NCBI GenBank assembly: GCA_030765065.1
Contig: CM060984.1
Coordinates: forward strand, 99,429,488-99,493,487
Reading direction: 5' to 3'
Source: Deroplatys truncata
Taxonomy: Eukaryota > Arthropoda > Insecta > Mantodea > Mantidae
Length of the DNA stretch: 64,000 nucleotides
Both the position numbers and the translations under genes were made by a program. Positions 1-11,500 of this stretch are shown here, piece by piece. Positions within the stretch are counted from its first letter, which is position 1. Each line of letters begins with the position of its first letter. The notes under the pieces were generated by a model, which was not told where the DNA came from, searched no databases, and worked only from the letters and a program-made list of their open reading frames with translations.

Positions 1-335
1 CATGTCAGGCAAAGATTTTCTTCAGTAATACCATGACTGATGATAGATTTTTGGTAATTTAATTAGATTAATGAATGCTTGTTATGATAATTATTTTGAA
101 ACTGAAGGTTGAGAAATGCTTATCTAATGACAAGCATAGTTTGATAGCTCAATTAAATTACCTAAAAATAATTATATGCGATAATTACAATGCGAGAATG
201 GTGCTTCCTTTCTTTCTTTCAGTATAATCACTGAAGTGGCTTACCTGTTTCATCTCGTATTACACAGCATTAGATCTTGTAGTTCCTCTTTTATATTTTT
301 AATTCCAGATCACCAAATCTCGCCATTTTTATTTT
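1..335. other. No gene recognised
   Basis: AT-rich sequence with many stops in all frames. No element could be recognised. Confidence 0.5.
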
Positions 336-605
336 GTCCTCCGTGGTGTAGTGGTTACCATGCTAGCTAGTTCTCAAGGTCACAGGTTCAAACCCGACAG
401 AGGGCAATGGATTTTTTCAGGCATAAAAATACTTAGCATGGCTTCCTTCGGAAGGGAAGTTGGTGGTTCCGTGTCATAGATTTACGGCACATAAAAGAAC
501 CTTAAGCCTGAATAAGAGGCCTCTGAGCAAAATTACTGGTCTTTTATGCCCAATATGGAATGGGACGCTAAGGACCACAGCAGTTAAAGAGTGCCTACCC
601 CCTAA
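336..605 (+). mobile_element. SINE family A, tRNA-headed copy
   Basis: The 5' head (GTGGTGTAGTGGTTACC at about 346) and GGTTCAAACCC (about 386) read as A and B boxes of a tRNA-derived Pol III promoter. The body carries the family's TTCCTTCGGAAGGGAAGT block and the tail with the AAAAGAACCTT and GGGACGCTAAGGACCA blocks. It matches the copies at 49522-49817 and 51266-51553 but has small indels and point changes, so it is older. No clear target-site duplication was found. Confidence 0.85.
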
Positions 606-1329
606 AAAAAATGCATAGTTTGTACTGAATGCCAATAGTGAACAGGAAAATGCATCAGAATAGGCTTCCTTAAATCAGATATTTTTAGGAATAAAAAGAT
701 AATTTAGGAAGAAAAAAAGCTATCAGTTATTACTTTTTGAGCACCATATTTTAAAACTATCAATTAAGATTGATTCTGATTAGTGAATAAAGCAACAATC
801 AGGCTATACATTGGCTAAAAGGCGCTTGTGTGTAATTGAGTGTTTTTTTATTTTCACCTAGAGGGAGACATTAGAAGAATTTAATATTTTTTCCAGCATT
901 AGATCTTATTATTTTAAATAAAACGTCCTAGTAAGATAAATTTAAACAAGTTTTACACTATTAGGATCATACAATGATTTATTCAGGTTTTTTCAAAAGT
1001 CCATAAATACATGTTTACATAAGAGAAAAAATTGTTCTAATTATGTGTTACAGTTTCCTTTTTATTCTTTATTTTTATGCAACTACTTATTTATTATTAC
1101 AATAATTCCTATGCATACATAAGTTTCAGTTTATTATTGGCTGCACTATCACTTATTACATACTAAACATAAATTTAACATTTGGTTTTTAATTTTATTT
1201 TGCACTTTATTGAGAAAAATATAACAATAACAAAAGCATAACACAACAATAATGTGTAAACCATGCAATGATTTACTCTCAATAGTGCACATAGAACAAT
1301 AATCTAAGCTACTAAAGTCATGTATCATT
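606..1329. other. No gene recognised
   Basis: Very AT-rich sequence with dense stops and no recognised repeat. It may be the flank of the transposon fossil that follows. Confidence 0.4.
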
Positions 1330-2960
1330 TACAGAATATTGAGCATTCTTTGCCTGATACTGAGACAAGTTCAGATTTGTAGTTATCTCCAAGAACATTG
1401 TTGCAGAATGCAATTGCATCATTTGGAATTTCAAAATACTTCAATGGTGCATAAATGTCCTTCTTTTCTTTGCTAACCATGTTTTGCTTTGGTAGAACAA
1501 TGGATGATAATAGTGCTGGATGGGATGGTTATGTCCTAAGCACTTGAACTTCAGCAGAATCTCTGAAGTATGTGCCTTTCACTGATACGTTAACATTGTT
1601 TTTTGCTTTCTTGTATGCGATACACACTGACTATTAATTTTTTTGCTAACCTGGGTTTTAGTACTTCTTTTGCACTATCCTTTAGGTTTATAATTTCCCA
1701 GTCTTTGTTGAGTACTTTCAGGGTACCGTGCTCTTTTAAGATGTGTAATATTTTTTAGGAGACAAGATGCTTGCATTTTTTGCAATGTGATTTCTCAATT
1801 TTACCAAAAACTCGGTCTGGAGCCATATAGCTATGTCCCCAGATTGGAAAGAAATGAATATTCTTGAATCTCCAACTCATGAAGATTCTGTTTCCATAGA
1901 AAGCAATATTTTCCTTCTTTGCTAATTAGCATGGATCATGATGCATAGATTGTATAACCATACTTGCCTAGCATAGAAATTTTGCTTGCTGACAGTTTTG
2001 GAAGTGACTGATTTTGCTGCATAGTGAAGGCAATCTTAATTACACTTGGATTTTCTTCTTTTATTATTCTATAAAACTGTTTTGCACGAAGTTTGTGCAA
2101 TCTGTGACTAGCTCTTGATTCATTTTTCTTCTCCAAACACTTCTCTGATTTTATTTTCATGACACCAACCTTACAAGCAGAGCATGTATCAGTGTGGGGT
2201 GTCCAAAATGATAGATTGAAATATTTATAAAATATGTTCTTGTATTTTGATAAAAGAACATTGTTTGAGTCTAAAATTTCTCCTTCGCAGAATCTTTTCC
2301 ACATCTTATTGACTGAGTTCTGAAGGTAAATAACCCCTCTTAGACTTACCCCTGCCATGAATGACTCTCCCTACATTTGTATTTCTTTGTTATTCTTAAT
2401 GGCAATAATTAAGTTATGACCCTTCTCTGGCAACTTCTCTTCTTCATGAAACTTGCTTGCTAATAGGATAACCTATCTTTTGATATACCAGAAATTCTTT
2501 GAAAGGTAGCAGCACAGACAGGCACTACCTCACTGCTTTTCTTCCTAATGCCTTATTTTACTGAAACTTTTCTTCCATTATGCTTTCTCATTGTTCACTA
2601 CTCTGCGCTTAGGAAGTAATAGTCATAAACTTAAATAGAAATTTATCTTTGTTTGTCTTGTTTAAAGATGTCACATGATGATGAAAGTGGGTGATATCGT
2701 CGTAGCATAGTTAGCAGCTATGCGTTGTTTCTTTCCTTTAGCTTTTGCATTTGAAGGTGAAACTGCAAGTTCATGATTGCATTTATTATTAGGGTTGTTT
2801 ATACGTTTGTTGTTTTGCTTTTCAAGAAGGATGATGCCCATTTTGTTTCTAGATGTTCTGCTACCTCAAGATTCTTTTAACTGTGCACCATATTCAGAGT
2901 CACTAGAATCACGATCCATTCTGATTGAACTTGAAATACTATTCTTTGCTCAAATATGAC
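1330..2960 (-). pseudogene. Decayed transposon gene of an insect transposase-like family
   Basis: The longest open piece is 1936-2358 (140 residues, minus strand). It has a Cys pair in a TDTCSACK motif followed by a charged helix with LHKLRAKQFYRIIKEE and then FTMQQNQSLPKLSASK. Further toward 1330, broken frames give FPIWGHSYMAPDRVFGKIEK (about 1800-1860) and KDIYAPLKYFEIPNDAI (about 1400-1460). Upstream, 2400-2960 gives weak acidic N-terminal-like fragments. This order (Cys-rich DTC motif, a QxNxxLP block, a GHSxxxxDRxFG block) is one I know from multi-copy, transposon-like proteins in insect genomes; I cannot name the superfamily with confidence. Frameshifts and stops show that it is dead. 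It lies antisense to Trf2, upstream of exon 1. Confidence 0.65.
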
Positions 2961-3354
2961 TGCACAGTTGATAACTTCTCTAAAAGTAACCTGGAAGTAT
3001 GCAGATGAAAATGAAGTCTGGTTGCAGGATTATAAGCAGCCAATAAAGAACAAATGTTGTTACAATAATGAGCAACACAGCCTGCAATAGCGCACTTCTA
3101 TTATTGCCAACTGCTCAGTTGAAATGAAAGTAAAGAAAAATTTATTGCATTTGTCGACTTTTGGTTTACTCTCAGGGTGCGTATATCAGGTTTTGCTAAA
3201 ACCCTATGAATTGGTCTGCTTGTATACATATATTTATTTACCTTTGCTAAAACCTGAATCATAGGATGATGTAGAAGGTCAAAATTACATTGTTAAGATG
3301 TATAACTCAATTTCGGGCTGGGGTGAATGCATTTATCGAATTTTGAAAAAACGC

Positions 3355-3445
3355 TCCTCAATTATCAAGAAAATCTCCTACCCTTAGCTACCCTTCATAT
3401 GGAAAAAAAATTATGTTAATTTTCTCAAAAATGGCTCCAGTAATG
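3355..3445 (+). repeat. R1 family fragment
   Basis: A short diverged piece of the R1 core. It has TCAAGAAAATCTCC, a pyrimidine-rich CTACCCTT block, ATATGGAAA and TTTTCTCAAAAATGGCT in the same order as complete copies such as 58678-59520. Confidence 0.5.
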
Positions 3446-4019
3446 TGTTATGTGCATGTGGAATATATATGAACTATCTGTAAATGTTGTTTAAATAAAT
3501 TTGAATAAATCCAGTTGCTCTCCTGCTCAAAGATGGAGAGAAGCTTAGTGCTATGCGGAATTGATGATGGCATGAATTTCCATCTGACATACAAATGTTG
3601 TACTATAATTTCTTTAGAAAATCTGCAGTATTAAATTACTGCAGACTGTGGCTGAGAAGAGGAAGACAATATTGCGTGTATCATAAGCCAGTTTAAATAA
3701 TTCAGAATTGTTGTTTCCTGATAAAACCCCTCAATTGCTGTGAAAGTCTGTTCATCTGTCATAGAAGTAAACATTCAGTTCTGTTCTCAAGTAAGAATCA
3801 ATATAAAGCAGTCTCTAAAATTTGAAGGTTTTCCCAGGTATTATGAAGTACAAAAATTTCCTTGCATCTGCTGAATTCTGCACCGTTCAAAAAGCGAACA
3901 CATGTGCATAAAGAATATAAAGCTTCATATAAAATCTAAACCTAGTAATTAACTACTAAAATCGGTTAACTCATTTGCCTTCAGGACCTATCTTCCTGTC
4001 ACAATTGGATTGTGGACTG

Positions 4020-4160
4020 CCTCTGTAGTTTGGTGGTTAGCATACTAACTTCCAAATCCAGAGGTCTTATGTTCAATTCCCGGCTGGAGAATGGGAGTTT
4101 TTCTTTAGCCAGGATTATTCCCTAGAGTCTTGAGTATGAGAAGTATGTATGAGAGAGCAA
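4020..4160 (+). mobile_element. tRNA-headed SINE-like repeat
   Basis: It contains TTTGGTGGTTAGCATACTAA (A-box-like) and TATGTTCAATTCCCGGC (B-box-like) about 40 bp apart, as in a tRNA-derived Pol III promoter. The sequence cannot be folded into a full cloverleaf by eye. The body after 4090 does not match families A or B, so this is a different or very old SINE. Confidence 0.55.
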
Positions 4161-5216
4161 ATGTGTGAAGAAAAAGAAAATCCAAAGAATAACATGGTAG
4201 TAAACGAGTGAACATTGTTGCTGATGAGCAGTTGTTCCAAACACAAAGCCGCCCATATGATCTTAGATGTTAAAGTTGGCTATAAATTGAAGAACAAAAA
4301 AGTTCATTCCTCGCTTCTTTATTTTTTTAATTTTTTTGCAACTTCTGCCCCCCTCCCAAAAAAAAAGAATACTTAATTCAATTACTTTTATGGCATATAA
4401 TAAGTAACTATAGATTCAGTAATAGTTCCAAAATAAGTCTGCATTAATAAACAGTTTGTTTTTATTTAACTGTAATAGCATTAAGATCAACCACCAATTG
4501 ATTTTAGGCTGTAAGAAACTTAAGTTTCTGTTACTCAGAATTAATTTACATTTCTTTAATATGCTGGATTTGATTGTCATAAAGTTCAAGTTTTCAGTAA
4601 AAATGCCATTTTTCAATTGACAGTAATTTGTTAATGCAATTTTCCAGTAGATAGTAATTTTGTATGGGTGTTTAAATTAGCTTTGCTGTGATCATACATA
4701 TAATTGGTACTTTTTAATAAAGATTACTTTTTTATATAATTATCAGACAAATCTGGCATAACAGCTCTAAAATTTTCTCGAGCTTTTAGCCAGGTATACA
4801 GCCAGTTTGAAACAGACTTTAGAAGGCATTCATCTTCAAAAAGTTGGTTTCAATGGCTAGAAGCCCGAGAAAACTTAAGGGTTATCATGTCACCAGGAAA
4901 TAAGACTCCAGCTCTTAATTTAAATCCGCCATATTTTGTTTTTCTTTATAGTAACAATGCCATTGTCTGAATCTGTTGAAATAAGTCGGCCCAAACTAAA
5001 AATGAATTATATAGGCATAAAAAATAAGGAAAGAAATGTGACATGTTAGCACTGACTTCTCCTTCCCTGTGGCATTTTTGTCTTTAAGGCCTTTCTGACC
5101 TACAAGCTGCCCTCCTCCCCATTTTGTTTCTCATAACTTGAGAACCATAGAGTTTTCTGATAAACCTGAAGTGCTTGTGTTTCAAACGTGTAATTAAATG
5201 TTGTGTTTTGTTCCAG

Positions 5217-5500
5217 ACACCGTGTATATCAATATGATGGCCACAGCCTTCCAAAAGAATGGAATTGAAACTCTTGTTAATGGAAATACAGTTCATGTTG
5301 GAGCAACAAATAGTGAGAATTATGTTGATACGTCATCAGTAAGCAACACGACAGTCAGTGAATCTCCGCCTGAAGCAGAGGCACCAGAGATAGACATAGT
5401 GATCAACAATGTAGTCTGCAGCTTTAGTGTCCGATGTCATCTGAATTTAAGACAAATAGCGCTCCATGGTGCTAATGTGGAATACAGAAGAGAGAATGGG
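5217..5500 (+). CDS. Trf2: Trf2 coding exon 1
   Basis: A splice acceptor (TTGTGTTTTGTTCCAG) ends at 5216. The first ATG in frame is at 5234 and a second follows at once at 5237. An in-frame TAA at 5195 sits in the preceding intron, so translation is unlikely to enter from upstream unless a spliced exon supplies coding sequence. The exon ends after codon GGG at 5500, with donor GTGTGTG (phase 0). It encodes residues 1-89: a low-complexity acidic and Ser/Thr leader, then the first strands of TBP repeat 1 (EIDIVINNVVCSF...). The donor is weaker than those of exons 2 and 3. A longer N-terminus from upstream exons, as in the long fly isoform, cannot be excluded. Confidence 0.9.
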
Positions 5501-8500
5501 GTGTGTGATAATTTGTTAATCATCTTAGTGGTTATAGGAATGAGGCATTTCATTCTTTTGTAGCATTGAGTTTATTGGCTTCTGATGCTTTGTATTGTGC
5601 TAAGGAAGTAGATGAAAGCTTCAGTTTGTGAACTTAAGAAAAGTAGAGCTGAAACATGTGTTTACTTTCTGCTTTAATGCAATACAGGCATTACAGATTC
5701 CTGTAAATTACGTTGTCAAAGTGGTTCATGGCTGAATTGCTTTCCTAAAACTGATGAGCTAATCATAAAAAGAAGTGTTCATTGCCTGCATTAGAACAGG
5801 CATGGTAAAAATGGCTCTTTTCAGCTATTAATATTCATTTTTCAAAGGGCTTTCATAAATGTAATGCATTATTGCTAAGTAATTTGATGCATGGATAAAG
5901 TAACGCAAATATTGTTGATCTTAATTTTTGTGAGTGATAATTTTGAACACTATATATAATTCATAAATAAATTAAAATGTTAATGCAAGTTTTCTCTCAT
6001 TAAGACTATTCAAGAAGAAATAAGACACATACTAGAGCATTAAGTACCCCTATCTAACCAAGACAGACAGGCAAACTTCACTAACCGATCAACACAACAT
6101 GTTTGAAACTCTTAAATTATTAAAATTATATCAAGGTTTTGGAAGAAATCATGTTATGTGGCTCACACTGAACCTCAAAATTCTGAAAAATATAATCCAA
6201 TTATTGAATCTTTTCGTACTTCTCAGTTACTATATAATGTCTTATACATAAAAACAAGTTTTTAAATGCTAAACACTAAGGTTCTTTGGATAGAGTGCAG
6301 ATACATACTTCATATGCAGCCATTGTGGCTTCAGGCAATTCAAATCATTGACCATAAATTTTCTCTTTTATTTTGAGAAACAGAAAAGTTGTACACGGCC
6401 AGATCTGGACTGTAGGTAAGCATTTTACTCCTGACTCATACAGATATTAAATGGTGCAGTGAGCATAGACATTTTGTGGTGCTGCAGGATACCATGCAGC
6501 CAGTCTTAGTTTAAATTAAATTGAATTTTATTTATGGACGCTCTTTAACTACTATGGTCCTTAGCGTCCCATTCTATATTGGGCGTGAAAGACCAGTAAT
6601 TTTGCTTAGAGGCCTCTTTATCAGGCTTGAGGTTCTTTTACGTGCCGTAAATCTACGGCACTGGACCACCGGATGCTTTATCAGTGTATTGACTTGAGGC
6701 AGACATTATGTGGTGTACCATCCAGCAGTTATTCTTTTATCCCTCTAGTGGAACCGTCTCTTGCCAACACTGATCGCTCGCCTTGCTTTTGTTGGGGAAT
6801 CTTGGAAGACCAAGAATAATGACTTACTTAGTTTCTGAATCACTCATTTACTTAGCTTTTATCAGCGATTATGAATTTTTTTTTTTTGTGGGGCGCCGGG
6901 TTACCAATCCACAATTTTGGGTGGGGCTCTCATCTGTGAGGTGATGGATCCACCAATTGCGGAGCTTCCCAAAAGAGTTTTTTTTTTTTATTATAGGAAT
7001 TGTTTTCATTGTTACCAATCTAATATGGCTTCAGGATGATTATCTTCCCATGGCATATAGCCTAATTTCATTGCATTTTCATCTGTTGTTGTGGGCCATC
7101 CTTTGCTGTTTTAAAAATGTGCAAACTATCAGCAAATGGTGGATTGCCAAGATCCCAAATTCATGATGGAATCTTTCAAGACATTCTCTCACCCCTAAAG
7201 TGACTTTAAAGTTGTAGAAAATCAAAGCTGAGAAATGTTCACCTCAAAATGCAAAGTCCGCACACTACGCATTGTTCTAGTGCACTCAAGTTTTTACATC
7301 TTGCTGTCTAAACTTCAGTCTAAAGCTAGGAAAACCTGCACTGGCATGTTGCAACTCTGTTGTCCAATCTTAAAACACTTAAGAATGACCCTGATGCTGT
7401 TACAAAACTGTTAAGAGAAAATTAAATTGTATCTTTTGGTCTTTTAACCTTAGATATGCAATGAATTGGTTTGCTGCGCATACTAGGTAAACTATTATTT
7501 TTATGGTTTTGAAACATACTCAAATTTCTAGCTTTGTTAATCTTTAAATATTAGTACATTGTTGTGTAGTAATACAAGCTGTTAACATTGATAACACACA
7601 AGGTGTGTGCTGATTTTATAAAATAGAAGCATGAATGCAATCTGCCTAGATCATTCTCTTCCTTTTAGAGAAGCATATTGAACAAACAGTTCACTTCCAT
7701 AACCACTGAGGAGCCATGTTGCAAAATACACAACTGAAATGTGTCTATGCAAATACTGTACAGATTCTGGGAGATTCATTGACTTTTCTCAAAAGACAAA
7801 GGTATGGGTCATTCTATACCAAATCACAAATTGTAACATTTTGTTGTTTTGTATTTTTACTATCGATAAAGAGTGCAGAGGAAATTATTTATATAATATC
7901 AGGATCAAAACCTCAATGGTTTTCTTAGTGTAGAATGTTAACTTTAAAATTTAGCAAATTTATTCGTTTTAAGCCTGTTTAAATGTTCATAACTATGGAA
8001 GCATTGCAGAATGTTGAATCAAAGTTCATTTGTAGAAGAAAGTGCTTATTTTATACCATTTATAAAATTAAATGTTTGACTCGGAATAATAATAATAATA
8101 ATAATAGTAATAGTAATATTATGGGCCAGTACTAGTAATTTTGCAATAAAATTGGATAAACAAAGTGGTTGAGTATGTTTAAGTGTTTTGTCTTTGGGAA
8201 AGACCACACCTGCCAGCTGTTATAGGGTAGCACTCACAATTAGAAATATTAACATGTTCTGCAATGAACTCTTGACTCATTTAACAATATAATGCAGTGC
8301 AAACTTACATTTCATGTTTATTTCCATTCGCCTCATAGTCATTCCATGTGAGCAGCAATAGTATAGTTAATAATAAAAAAAGTAGTACAGTTAGTACTGG
8401 TGGGTATTTATTTTGTTTTTGTTAGTGATACTTCCTTGTGAGTAAGAAAAAAATCTGATGTGTTGCATTTGCATTATTTTCTCTCACTCTTCTCTAAAGT

Positions 8501-11500
8501 ATTCTTACAAAAACTTGTCCTTTATCTTATTCTTGATAATCAAGACAGACTTTCATTACACATTTTGTTGTAGGCAGAAGAAGTAGGCTAAACAGAGTCA
8601 AATTTTTAAAAAGGAAGTATTTGAAAATTCAAACCAATAACAAATAATATCTTGAAAATAGGTAACATCACAAATTCTGTTTGACATAAATTGTATCTCA
8701 AATAAGATCTACATTTTTTCCACAGTAAGATTTTGTCCATTATGGTTTATCAGTTATACAAAAGTCAGTGAGATGAAGAGGACTTGCCAGGCTCTTCACA
8801 GAGAATTCAAGTTATGTTTTATTTTTTCAAATATCTTAAACATATGGCATTTTACTCAAAATTGTAGGAGCCACTTTTGAGAAACACAAAAATACAAGAA
8901 ATTTTTCCATATAAAGGGTAGTTTGGGTGGGGGATTTTCTTGAAAATCATGTTGCATTCTTGGAAGACACTGAACTTAAATGCCTAGTTTGTTGTTTAAC
9001 AACTTTTCATTTATGAGTTATTCTATTCTCTCTCACGACATTTTTTACTAAAACTGCTTTATTTGTTTTTCTAATTCGGAAACATGCATTTCTGGTGAAA
9101 TCTCATCAAATTTTTGGTGGAATGCAATACTGCCTATACTTGCTATAAATAGTAGAGAAAGTTATTAAACTCAAAAACATATTAATGCAAGGAAGAATGA
9201 GGCATTGTTGTCAATATGTTGTCAATTCCTATCTTCTAGACAAAAGTTGTAACATAAATCTGTTCTTTAGCTTGAGAGAACAGACAATTCCATTAGTTAC
9301 CACTGTAATAAAGTGTAGGTTTTTTTTCCATATAAGCTATAAAATCTTATGATGTAATAAAACATTTTCTGGGCAAAAATGTGTAAATTTGTGGAGGGGG
9401 GGGGGGAAGAAAACTAGATTTTTGCACTTGAATAAAAATAAAAACATTTTGCATATCAATGTGAAATTAGAGCTTTAAGAACCAAAATAAAGTTGGATCT
9501 AAATAATTTGGATACAACAATTTAAAGCAGTTAAGTATTAGAAGAATAATAATAAATTTTACAACCAAGAGCTTTAGAATTTTCAAACTCTGCATAAAAC
9601 AATGTATCAAGCTTGTCTACAAATACATGGTTTTGTTTGAATTTAAGAAATATGAAGTTATCATGCCTCTTTCATGGTTAACATGCACAGCATCAAAGGC
9701 CACAATAAGATAAAAATATCTCATTCCACATGGAGTTACAACTATGTGTCACTATGACTTCTTTGCCTTCATTGGCTGAAGAGGCATGCTCATTGGTGCA
9801 ATGTGAAATGTCAGCGACTTCCGAGAGTAATCAATACATACGGTGTATGTTATCTGAGAGGCTCCTTATAAACAAAGATAAAGCACATGTTAACATGAAA
9901 GGGGCACAATAATACATTAACATTGCTTTGTCTATCATTTATTTTTATATTTTCTGTAAACTATTCCTAAAAGCTTATTTTCCTATCTACTTCTTGTTAA
10001 TTGAGATAAACATTTTCAGAAATGGTTTCATAATACATGTTGCTGAAATGATAGTTAAATTTTTTTAAAAAAATTGATTGTATGTGATGGCTTTGAATCT
10101 TCATACTATTTCCAGGACATAGCAAGAAACAGCTGAATGGTGACAACACTTCAAAACATCTTATGTATTACATGCACATGACTTTCAGTACCCACTCTTG
10201 TACAATTTATTCTTTCAAAAGCTTACATTGTGTCTACTTTCTATTAATTAAGATAAATATTTACAGAAATGCTTTCATTACAAATGTGGTTGTAGATACA
10301 AGAAGATGCAAGAGGCTGAAGCAATAATCAAATCTTTTAAAAGTGGGTCGCTATATGATTGTTTTGAAATGCTACTCTTTGCATGACCAGGAGAAATCAG
10401 TGAATAGCAACTTGCATTTTGAAAAAAGTGTGTTTGAAAATTCAAACCTTTAACAAAGAATATCTTGAAGGTTAATGCCACAAAAATTTGACAAATTGTT
10501 TGTTTTGCTGAGATCTACATTTTTCGTACAGTTTGCGTGTTATACAAAATTCATATGGAGTGAACAGAACTTCCTATTGGCAATAAAATCAAGATAACTT
10601 TTTATTTTTCATGCAAATATCATAAATACATGCTATTTTTATCAAGGTTGTTAGAACAATTTTTGAGAAAATAAAAATATAAAATAAAAGAAATTGCAAG
10701 AAGAAAAGGCTATTTTGAGGTTGCAGATTTTCTTGGAAATCTTGTATAGTATCCTTGGAAGTTGCTAAACCTTATTGCCAAGTTTGGCATTTATCTGACA
10801 TTCCATTGTTGAGTTATGCTGTTCACACACACACGCCTTTTTATAAGGCTTTTTTTTATTTCAGCGACCTCAAAACATATGTTTCCCACTCCATATCAAA
10901 TTTTTTTGTGGAATGCAATATTTCTAGTTACTACAGATACATGTTAGGAAAAATTAGAATGGCAAAGTACTGAAAAACTCAAACCAATAGAGGAAATATT
11001 TTGGAAATATACCACAAAAATCTGATGTGTTACACTCACATGACTTTCTCTACTCTTGTACAAACTATTTTTACAAACGTTTATTCTCCATATGCTTCAT
11101 GTTACTCGAGATATCGAGATGTCAATCTTATTGCTAATTTTCTTGTAGATGCAAGGGGAACATGGTAGGTTATAAGCGATAGTCAAATCTTTTAAGTGTT
11201 GGTTGCTATGTGGCGCATTATATTCTGTTTGCATATCCAGGACATAAAAAATTGAATAACGAATTTGAGAAAAAGTTTAAGTATTGGAAAATTTAAGGAA
11301 ATAACAAGCAATATCTCGCAGATGGTTCACTCAACTAAAAAAATGTATATGACATAAATTGTGTATTTTAACGCGATCTACATTTTTTGTGTAGTAAAAT
11401 TTTGTCTATCTCTTATGGTTTACCAGTTATGCAAAAGTCGTTCACAATGAAGAATACTTTTGGAGACATTCCCAGAAAATTCAAGATATACATTTTATTT

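Larger units (their letters stand above)
2961..5216. other. 5' intron/upstream sequence of Trf2, mostly unrecognised
   Basis: Because exon 1 begins at an acceptor, at least its near part is intronic. It contains a degraded R1 piece and one tRNA-headed repeat, listed separately. No promoter or 5' exon could be supported. Confidence 0.5.

Noticed and set aside
336-420. tRNA gene
   Set aside because: A and B boxes are present, but no full cloverleaf follows and the sequence continues into a repeated SINE body. The same holds for the other tRNA-like heads near 4030, 26285, 50451, 51290 and 49760.
7716-7933. Overlapping 70- and 64-residue frames
   Set aside because: No similarity that I recognise and typical of AT-rich intron; probably chance.
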